A DNA stretch of 64,000 nucleotides, taken from contig JAHDWK010000006.1 of the NCBI GenBank assembly GCA_023382655.1, forward strand, positions 124,001 through 188,000, written 5' to 3'. Below, piece after piece: positions 58,838 through 64,000 of this stretch; the stretch's first letter is position 1; every line of letters starts with the position of its first letter. The notes beneath the pieces were generated by a model that worked only from the letters and a program-made list of their open reading frames with translations, was not told where the DNA came from and did not search any database. A program made the position numbers and the translations under genes. Source of the stretch: Anaerolineae bacterium. Its GTDB lineage: Bacteria > Chloroflexota > Anaerolineae > Promineifilales > Promineifilaceae.

Positions 58838-59530
58838 TCAGTTTCTCTGGCGACCGGGCAGGTTTTTAACCCTATAAACTTCAGGTTGATCTAGAAAATC
58901 ACCGACTACCAGTTTATCCCGCACCATTTCCAGCCATTCAAGCTGCGCCTGCACCAGTTCGGCCGTTGCCAATGGCTGCCAGAAAAGCCGCCAGGGTGCA
59001 TAGCCGTGATCACCGGGGTCAGCAAACCATTCATCGGGTAAAGAACCAGTCGGGCGAAAGTGGTACAGATGCCGGATGAGAGTGGCGGTTACGGCCGTTT
59101 CCACCACCCACCCCTCCCAGGATAGCACTACCTCGCCCGGTTGGTTGCCATGATGCGCCCGCTCTTCATAACAGACCTGCACCATGCCATTTTGCCGCGC
59201 CACTTCCCGCACATACCAGCCCCGGCGGAAGATATGCGGCAACAGAGGCGCGTCCTGTTCTGGCATCATCTGTAACGGTGTGGTCTGGCACATCACGCGC
59301 CGGTCGCTGCTCAACTGATTGAAGGCGGCCAATTTTTGCACCAGCGTCAGATCGATGAGATTGGCTTCTTCGTGCAGTTCGCGGCGCACGGCCGTGTCCG
59401 GTTCTTCCCCCTCCTCTACCGTGCCCGCCGGTAACTGCCAGCCTGCATTCGGATGGTCAATCGTCAGCAACGACTGGGCCGCGCCTTCACCCCTGGTGAC
59501 AAAAGCCGCCACTTTGTACAACATACGCAT
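58838..59530 (-). CDS. NUDIX hydrolase with variant Nudix box
   Basis: A 230-residue protein. The Nudix box is GTVEEGEEPDTAVRRELHEE followed by ANL, matching Gx5Ex7REUxEExGU except that the last Gly is Asn. The catalytic REL and HEE residues are intact, so it should hydrolyse a nucleoside diphosphate derivative. The C-terminal 150 residues form an extra domain (RRGWYVREVARQNGMVQVCY, DPGDHGYAPWRLFWQPL) not found in minimal Nudix enzymes. It begins upstream of the UspA gene on the same strand with a short gap. The 122-base gap before it (58716-58837) holds a weak GAGATTG-type repeat. Confidence 0.82.
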   Translation of the reverse strand: MRMLYKVAAFVTRGEGAAQSLLTIDHPNAGWQLPAGTVEEGEEPDTAVRRELHEEANLIDLTLVQKLAAFNQLSSDRRVMCQTTPLQMMPEQDAPLLPHIFRRGWYVREVARQNGMVQVCYEERAHHGNQPGEVVLSWEGWVVETAVTATLIRHLYHFRPTGSLPDEWFADPGDHGYAPWRLFWQPLATAELVQAQLEWLEMVRDKLVVGDFLDQPEVYRVKNLPGRQRN

Positions 59531-59536
59531 GCAATT

Positions 59537-59953
59537 TTATTTCACCAACAGAACCGGACATTGCGCCAGGATACTCACCTTATGGCTAATTGTCCCCCAC
59601 CCTTCGTCCGGGTGCTGCAAATCTATTTTGTGGGAACTCATCACAATTAAATCTACATCCTGCCCGGCGGCAAAACGCAAGATTTCCTCCACCCGATGCC
59701 CGACGATGATGTGGGCTGTAAGCGAGATGTCACCATCCGGTTGAGAAGCAATCAACGTTGCCATTTTTTCGTGGGCTTCGGCTTCCAGCTTCTCGTAAAA
59801 GTCTTGGAAATCCTCAAGTGCGCCGCTAATGAGTTTGATGACATGCAGCAGGCTGACACGGCCGTGACCCAACCGCGCCATCTCCACCGCTACCGCCAAA
59901 GCTTGCGGGTTACGCTCTGAAAAGTCCACCGGAACCAATATATGTTGATACAT
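59537..59953 (-). CDS. Universal stress protein (UspA family)
   Basis: A 138-residue classical USP. It starts MYQHILVPVDFSERNPQAL and has VSLLHVIKLISG. The second half reads AHIIVGHRVEEILRFAAGQD, DLIVMSSHKID and VSILAQCPVLLVK. The usual ATP motif Gx2Gx9G(S/T) is weak here (IVMSSHKIDLQHPDEGWG), so ATP binding is uncertain. It would help stress survival. GAGGA lies seven bases before the ATG. It is situated between the UDP-glucose pyrophosphorylase and NUDIX genes, all on the minus strand and with short gaps, possibly one unit. Confidence 0.9.
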   Translation of the reverse strand: MYQHILVPVDFSERNPQALAVAVEMARLGHGRVSLLHVIKLISGALEDFQDFYEKLEAEAHEKMATLIASQPDGDISLTAHIIVGHRVEEILRFAAGQDVDLIVMSSHKIDLQHPDEGWGTISHKVSILAQCPVLLVK

Positions 59954-59974
59954 CGTTATGTCCTCGCAATTGAA

Positions 59975-61381
59975 CTACACGAATTTTTGCACTCCCTCTA
60001 AAACAGTTCCATCGGGAATGGTAACTTGCCGACCGCTTTCATTTTTAATGACGACCTCGCCCCGGCACACCACCCCTTTCCCAAAACAAACATCCCCATA
60101 CACCTCAAAACGGGTACACTGACTCAAAGAAGGCGCACCGTGGGGAAAGCGCGCCTCTAAATCAAACACAAATCTGTAATAGGTGGGGTCCAGATTGACC
60201 ACAAAATGTATCATGTGGCGGGCAGCGCCGGGAACGATGCGGAAATCGGGCGTTAATTCATACGCATCCGAACGCACCGCTAATAACTCATTCGTCGTTT
60301 TCACCGGGGCAAACCGCTCCCGACCCACCCGCACCGCTTGTGCCCCGGCAAAGATGGCGATGGCCGAACCCATAGCCGTTTCAAGCTGGTATACGGCCGT
60401 TGAATCAGCATCACGCGGGTCAACTGTCTTACGGTTACGAATGATCGGCAGCCCCAACTGATAATCCTGCTCCTGCATCACGCGCTGCAAAGATGGCAAA
60501 TGGAACCAGAGATTATTGGTGTTGAAGTAACGATAGCGGCGAATATCTTGAAAGGTATCCTGGTCTTCCTCCGGGCACTGCGCCGATTCACGCAAAATCA
60601 ATTGACCATCAGGCCGTTGGGCCAGGTGCCCCCCTTTACGGTCCATTTCCGTACGGTCAGCCACTTCCATCATAAAGGGAATTTGCTGGCTGGCAAAATA
60701 ACCCAGAATGCGCCGGTCAATGACGGCGCCCAGGTTATCGGCATTGGAAACAAAGGCATATTCATATCCTCGCGCCAGCAATGCCGCCAGGGTACCGCTG
60801 GTTACCAGCGCCGTGTAAATATCACCGTGACCAGGAGGGCACCATTCGAGGGATGGGTTGGCAGGCCAGGTAACCGGAGCCAGGTCAGCCTGGTTAATTT
60901 TGGGGGCCTTGTGCTGTAAGAAACTGTGAGGTAGCCCATTGTCGAGTTCCGGATAACGACCTAAGATGGCGCAGGCGTCTGCCTGTGTGCTGAAACTGTG
61001 CATGAGGATGAGCGGCACGGCCGTGCAAATTGACTGCCGGGCAATAATATCCAGAAAAGAAAACCCCTCTTTAACCACCAGCAAAGATTTAGCCTGGTCC
61101 AGCCCCATGCTGGTGCCCAGACCACCATTGAGTTTAATCACGGCCGTGCGCGACATCACCTCTTCACCAATGGCGGCTAACTCTTCGGAAAACGTATCGG
61201 CATCCGGCAATGCCATCACCGGGTCTATTTCCGATTCAGAAATGAGGCCGGTGCTGCCGGCTACCAACTGCTCATAATACCCGGCAAAGGTACGGATGAA
61301 AATATCCGGCAGGCCCTCCGCCTGCATCCGCTCCGCAAATGGGCGGAATGGCGGGCTAAATTGTGCGGCTTCTAACGACAT
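59975..61381 (-). CDS. UTP-glucose-1-phosphate uridylyltransferase (eukaryote-type UDPGP family)
   Basis: A 468-residue protein of the UDPGP family, distinct from bacterial GalU. SRTAVIKLNGGLGTSMGLDQ is the uridine-binding glycine-rich loop with the family's KxNGGLGTxMG pattern. EWCPPGHGDIYTAL and YAFVSNADNLGAVID bind the sugar phosphate and metal. RYFNTNNLWFHL and a C-terminal left-handed beta-helix (VCRGEVVIKNESGRQVTIP) complete it. It makes UDP-glucose from glucose-1-phosphate, which pgm at 42.1-43.8 kb can supply. The start is set at ATG 61381 because the conserved N-terminus begins there; the frame extends through a hairpin upstream. Confidence 0.9.
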   Translation of the reverse strand: MSLEAAQFSPPFRPFAERMQAEGLPDIFIRTFAGYYEQLVAGSTGLISESEIDPVMALPDADTFSEELAAIGEEVMSRTAVIKLNGGLGTSMGLDQAKSLLVVKEGFSFLDIIARQSICTAVPLILMHSFSTQADACAILGRYPELDNGLPHSFLQHKAPKINQADLAPVTWPANPSLEWCPPGHGDIYTALVTSGTLAALLARGYEYAFVSNADNLGAVIDRRILGYFASQQIPFMMEVADRTEMDRKGGHLAQRPDGQLILRESAQCPEEDQDTFQDIRRYRYFNTNNLWFHLPSLQRVMQEQDYQLGLPIIRNRKTVDPRDADSTAVYQLETAMGSAIAIFAGAQAVRVGRERFAPVKTTNELLAVRSDAYELTPDFRIVPGAARHMIHFVVNLDPTYYRFVFDLEARFPHGAPSLSQCTRFEVYGDVCFGKGVVCRGEVVIKNESGRQVTIPDGTVLEGVQKFV

Positions 61382-61396
61382 AAACGCTCCATATGT

Positions 61397-61419
61397 AGGG
61401 CGATTTTGAAAATCGCCCT
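61397..61419. repeat. Perfect AGGGCGATTTT hairpin before the uridylyltransferase gene
   Basis: AGGGCGATTTT (61397-61407) and AAAATCGCCCT (61409-61419) form a perfect 11-base stem around one G, 13 bases downstream of the TPR gene stop and 16 bases upstream of the uridylyltransferase ATG. Confidence 0.82.
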
Positions 61420-61431
61420 GCAACTTTTCAT

Positions 61432-61962
61432 CTATTGTGATGGGGTGGGATCACCCGATTGGCTTAACTGGCTGAGCAAACGTTGGGCGTGACGATCATC
61501 AGGGTTGACCTGCAAGGCACGCTGAAACCAGACAATAGCCTGCTCCTGTTCGCGCCGGTCGCGGTAAACCAGGCCAATGTTATAGGCCACGTTGGGCGCA
61601 ATGGGATCCAGCGCCAACGCCTGTTCAAAGGCGGCAATGGCTTTGCGCTGGTCTGCATCCTCAGCCAATATGGGATTACCCAGGTAAGCGGCTCCCAGGT
61701 TTGTCCAAATAGCCGGATTATCCGGGTAACGGGTAGTCAGTGCTTCTAAAATAGGTACTGCCTGGCGAAACTTATTTGTCAGAATGTATGCGCCGCTGAG
61801 GTTGACGGCCGTGTCCACATGATCCGGCTGCAAATCATACGCTTTCTGCAACAAGGGCGCTGCTTGCGCCGCCTTTCCTTCATGCAACAGTTCTGTTCCC
61901 CGGCGGAAATAAGCCTCAAACTGACTTTGCGCCGGTTTATGTTTTTTCTTTGTCTCACTCAT
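61432..61962 (-). CDS. TPR-repeat protein
   Basis: A 176-residue soluble protein made of four or five tetratricopeptide repeats. Clear units are EAYFRRGTELLHEGKAAQAA, AVNLSGAYILTNKFRQAVPI, AIWTNLGAAYLGNPILAEDA, AIAAFEQALALDPIAPNVAY and NIGLVYRDRREQEQAIVWFQ. The basic N-terminus (SETKKKHKPAQ) is not a signal peptide. It serves protein interaction, and no catalytic motif is present. It lies upstream of the uridylyltransferase on the same strand across a hairpin and could be its partner, but this is only inference. Confidence 0.85.
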   Translation of the reverse strand: MSETKKKHKPAQSQFEAYFRRGTELLHEGKAAQAAPLLQKAYDLQPDHVDTAVNLSGAYILTNKFRQAVPILEALTTRYPDNPAIWTNLGAAYLGNPILAEDADQRKAIAAFEQALALDPIAPNVAYNIGLVYRDRREQEQAIVWFQRALQVNPDDRHAQRLLSQLSQSGDPTPSQ

Positions 61963-62355
61963 CTTTCACTCTCAATATTAACTCTTCCCTCTACCCTGAT
62001 GACGTTATATGCTACCACGTAACCGACCTCTGCACACATCCATTAAGATTCAACAAATGTCAAAAAAATTCGTGTAGCCCCTAATTTTACATTTTATGTT
62101 GATTCATGTTTGATCTTATGCAAAGTAATTGCTATAATGCTCGCAGATTTAACTAACATAATCTTAGATTACAGTCGGCCTGATAACATAATCCACTGTT
62201 TGAAGGCATCTGCATCGGCATCAATGTAATCAAAAGATCATAGTTACCTCATCAAACAACAATGGCACTAATTTGGTGATTCAACCCGCCAGAATTGCTA
62301 TACGAATGTACGATGCTAAGTGCATGTTCGTGGCGTTCGTAAGGAGTTGCAGGGG
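61963..62355. other. AT-rich 393-base gap upstream of xerD
   Basis: The largest non-coding stretch in the window. It is clearly more AT-rich than its surroundings. It contains a good + strand promoter at 62110-62138, after which about 210 bases precede the xerD start. I see no tRNA, hairpin with T-run, or ORF with conserved-looking sequence. A long 5' leader or a small RNA is possible. Confidence 0.5.
62110..62138 (+). promoter_or_regulatory. Strong sigma-70-type promoter upstream of xerD
   Basis: TTGATC (62110-62115), a 17-base spacer and consensus TATAAT (62133-62138) give a good match. The expected start is near 62145, leaving an untranslated leader of about 210 bases before the ATG at 62356. 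Confidence 0.65.
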
Positions 62356-63285
62356 ATGGATGAACAGTTGCTCGCCTTTCTGGATTACCTGCAGAAAGAG
62401 TATAACTATTCCAATAATACAACCGCTGCCTATAAAAACGACCTCAACCAGTTTGTCAATTTTTTGCATAACGGCCGTTACGGTCACGTTGACGCCTGGA
62501 ATGATGTCACCCCAAATATCGTGTATGATTACGTCGAATTTATGAAAAACCAGCCCTATGCCTCCTCCTCTGTAGCGCGCAAAGTGGCCGCGGTGAAATC
62601 ATTCTTTAACTATCTACATGAACAAAACGAAATTGACGATAATCCTACCACCCAGGTTGATTCCCCCAAGGTCAAAAAACGATTGCCACAAACCTTAACT
62701 TTTCAAGAAGTGGACCGGCTGCTCGCCGCCCCGGCGCAAAAACGAACACCCAAGAACTTACGTGATACGGCATTATTGAACGTGTTATATGCCACCGGGA
62801 TGCGCGTCACAGAGGTCGTCTCCTTGCACATTGAAGATATTGATCTGGAACATGCCGTGCTCTTTTGCCCTGGTAAAGAAGAAAGCAGCCGAAAATTACC
62901 CTTTGACACCCATACCCAACAGATATTGGCAATGTATCTGGATGAGGGACGGCCGTACCTGGTAAAAGATAAAGAAGAAAAAGCCCTCTTTCTTAATCAC
63001 CGGGGGCAGCAGTTAACGCGGCAAGGTTTATGGCTCATTATTAAAGCATATGCCAAACAAGCTGAACTAAGAACCTCGGTCACCCCTCATACCCTGCGCC
63101 ACAGTTTTGCCGCCCATAAACTGCACGGTGGGTCTGATCTACAAGAGGTACAAAGGCTGTTGGGTCATGCCAATATCTCTACCACGCAAATTTATACCCA
63201 TTTGGGTGACGATGAACCCGATGATGATATTGACGAAGAGGTCGAACTCTTCTATGAAGAAGTAGCAGCCATCGGCGCTCCCTAG
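62356..63285 (+). CDS. xerD: Tyrosine recombinase XerC/XerD type
   Basis: A 309-residue recombinase. The N-terminal SAM-like core-binding domain (FLDYLQKEYNYSNNTTAAYK, about 8-95) is followed by the catalytic domain. The active residues are visible as Arg in LYATGMRVTEVVSL, His and Arg in TPHTLRHSFAAHKL, His in LLGHANISTTQ and the nucleophile Tyr in IYTHLGDDEP. It should resolve chromosome dimers at dif-like sites. No phage genes surround it. The ATG at 62356 is chosen because AAGGAG lies about nine bases upstream; the longer frame adds 12 unconserved residues. The acidic tail (DDEPDDDIDEEVELFYEE) extends beyond the usual C-terminus. The xerD-pnp order is also seen in Bacillus. Confidence 0.9.
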   Translation: MDEQLLAFLDYLQKEYNYSNNTTAAYKNDLNQFVNFLHNGRYGHVDAWNDVTPNIVYDYVEFMKNQPYASSSVARKVAAVKSFFNYLHEQNEIDDNPTTQVDSPKVKKRLPQTLTFQEVDRLLAAPAQKRTPKNLRDTALLNVLYATGMRVTEVVSLHIEDIDLEHAVLFCPGKEESSRKLPFDTHTQQILAMYLDEGRPYLVKDKEEKALFLNHRGQQLTRQGLWLIIKAYAKQAELRTSVTPHTLRHSFAAHKLHGGSDLQEVQRLLGHANISTTQIYTHLGDDEPDDDIDEEVELFYEEVAAIGAP

Positions 63286-63292
63286 AACCCCC

Positions 63293-64000
63293 ATGAGCGA
63301 AGTATTTGTCTCCCATATTGCGGAAGCAGCTACGGCCGTGCGCCAACTTACCCCCTATCTTCCTACTATTGGCCTGGTGCTTGGTTCCGGCCTCAATGCC
63401 CTGGCCAATAGTATTCAAAACCCCGATATTATTCCCTATGAACAAATTCCTCACTGGCCGGTTTCTACCGTGCCCGGACACGGCGGGCGGCTGGTCATTG
63501 GCCAGCTAGAAGGGCAGACGGTGTTGGTGCAGCAAGGGCGCGCCCATTTTTATGAGGGGTACTCCATGCCCCAAATTACGCTGCCCATTCGCGTCATGCA
63601 ACAGTTGGGCGTGCAAACCCTTATTGTCACCAATGCTGCGGGGGGTATTAATGCCTCTTTCCAGCCAGGTGACTTGATGCTCATTACCGATCATATCAAC
63701 TTTTTGGGCATCGCCGGCCACAACCCCCTGCGCGGCCCAAATGAGGACAGCTTTGGTCCACGCTTTCCCGATATGACACGGCCGTATGACCTCCACCTGC
63801 GCCAGATTGCCCTTGAAGTCGCCCAGGCACATCATTTTACGCTCCAACAAGGCGTGTATGGCTATGTGGCTGGCCCTAGTTTTGAGACCCCTGCCGAACT
63901 TCGTTTTCTACGCACCGTTGGCGTTGATGCGGTGGGCATGTCCACCGTGCCCGAAGTAGTAGTTGCTCGACACGCCGGGATGCGCGTGTTGGGCATCTCG
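63293..64000 (+). CDS. Purine-nucleoside phosphorylase, partial at the window end
   Basis: The first 236 residues of a hexameric or trimeric purine-nucleoside phosphorylase. TIGLVLGSGLNALANSI is the phosphate-binding loop, VPGHGGRLVIGQLEGQTVLV and QQGRAHFYEGYSMPQITLPI follow, and LIVTNAAGGINASFQPGDLM with GVYGYVAGPSFETPAELRFL are the purine-binding motifs. VDAVGMSTVPEVVVARHAGM continues to the edge of the window. It splits inosine or guanosine into base and ribose-1-phosphate for salvage. The ATG at 63293 lies seven bases after the xerD stop codon, so the two are probably one transcription unit. Confidence 0.92.
   Translation, partial: MSEVFVSHIAEAATAVRQLTPYLPTIGLVLGSGLNALANSIQNPDIIPYEQIPHWPVSTVPGHGGRLVIGQLEGQTVLVQQGRAHFYEGYSMPQITLPIRVMQQLGVQTLIVTNAAGGINASFQPGDLMLITDHINFLGIAGHNPLRGPNEDSFGPRFPDMTRPYDLHLRQIALEVAQAHHFTLQQGVYGYVAGPSFETPAELRFLRTVGVDAVGMSTVPEVVVARHAGMRVLGIS

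Noticed and set aside
62356..63285. XerD-like gene as an integrase marking a mobile element
   Set aside because: No phage, transfer or attachment-site features lie around it, and the xerD-pnp order is a normal chromosomal arrangement.

Overview
The window looks like a stretch of ordinary chromosome from a member of the phylum Chloroflexota, most likely an Anaerolineae-type bacterium. This placement is inferred from gene content and not from a marker gene. The pointers are a large CSLREA/beta-helix secreted protein ending in VYLPVIWR, a BTAD-AAA-TPR regulator, an isopentenyl phosphate kinase, an eukaryote-type UTP-glucose-1-phosphate uridylyltransferase, LysW-like proteins and SUMF1-fused kinases. 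No rRNA, tRNA, CRISPR array, insertion sequence or phage gene was recognised. About 54 genes or gene remnants fill the window, with short gaps between them.

Layout. 0.1-4.4 kb: an AMACR-like CoA enzyme, an ECF sigma factor with a membrane partner and a membrane cytochrome c, then a decayed AbiE-like toxin-antitoxin locus. 4.4-9.3 kb: a YitT membrane protein, two LysW-like carrier proteins, a pseudokinase-SUMF1 membrane protein coupled to a receiver-less response regulator, and an intact DUF5615/DUF433 toxin-antitoxin pair. 9.3-17 kb: an amidohydrolase, a second gutted nucleotidyltransferase locus, a methyltransferase, and a potassium-type module (KdpD/KdpE-like pair, USP-like protein, KimA-like transporter). 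17-28.8 kb: isoaspartyl peptidase, M20 peptidase, scpB-rluB-cmk, a PDZ-radical SAM (DUF512) protein, a hybrid kinase, isopentenyl phosphate kinase, LOG protein, FtcD and an M23 lipoprotein. 28.9-37.6 kb: a 1660-residue secreted protein, a small coupled gene and a 1125-residue BTAD regulator. 37.6-44.3 kb: an osmoprotectant ABC operon, glcE, pgm and a VapB-type antitoxin with only a scrap of its toxin. 44.4-64 kb: an orphan ABC ATPase, RseP, a HEAT protein, an AEC transporter, a gluzincin-like membrane protein, MurE, a hybrid kinase, DUF711, a Cys-motif protein, a SpoU methyltransferase, a UbiA prenyltransferase, a C39-SH3 protein, NUDIX, UspA, UDP-glucose pyrophosphorylase, a TPR protein, XerD and the start of purine-nucleoside phosphorylase.

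Two sequence-level systems run across the whole window and are not explained by the genes. The first is the octameric palindrome ACGGCCGT, which I counted by hand about 145 times against roughly 2 expected. It lies almost entirely inside coding regions, on both strands and in all three frames, like HIP1 in cyanobacteria. The second is a set of more than 20 intergenic hairpins. Each is built from a different short word, and most begin within about 20 bases of a stop codon or overlap it. In the osmoprotectant operon every gap holds one. At least four of the words recur as a second, independent copy in the window.

A further theme is decay of toxin genes. Two nucleotidyltransferase-type toxins have each lost their catalytic core but kept the C-terminal part, and a PIN toxin is reduced to about 24 codons, while partner genes remain readable or nearly so.
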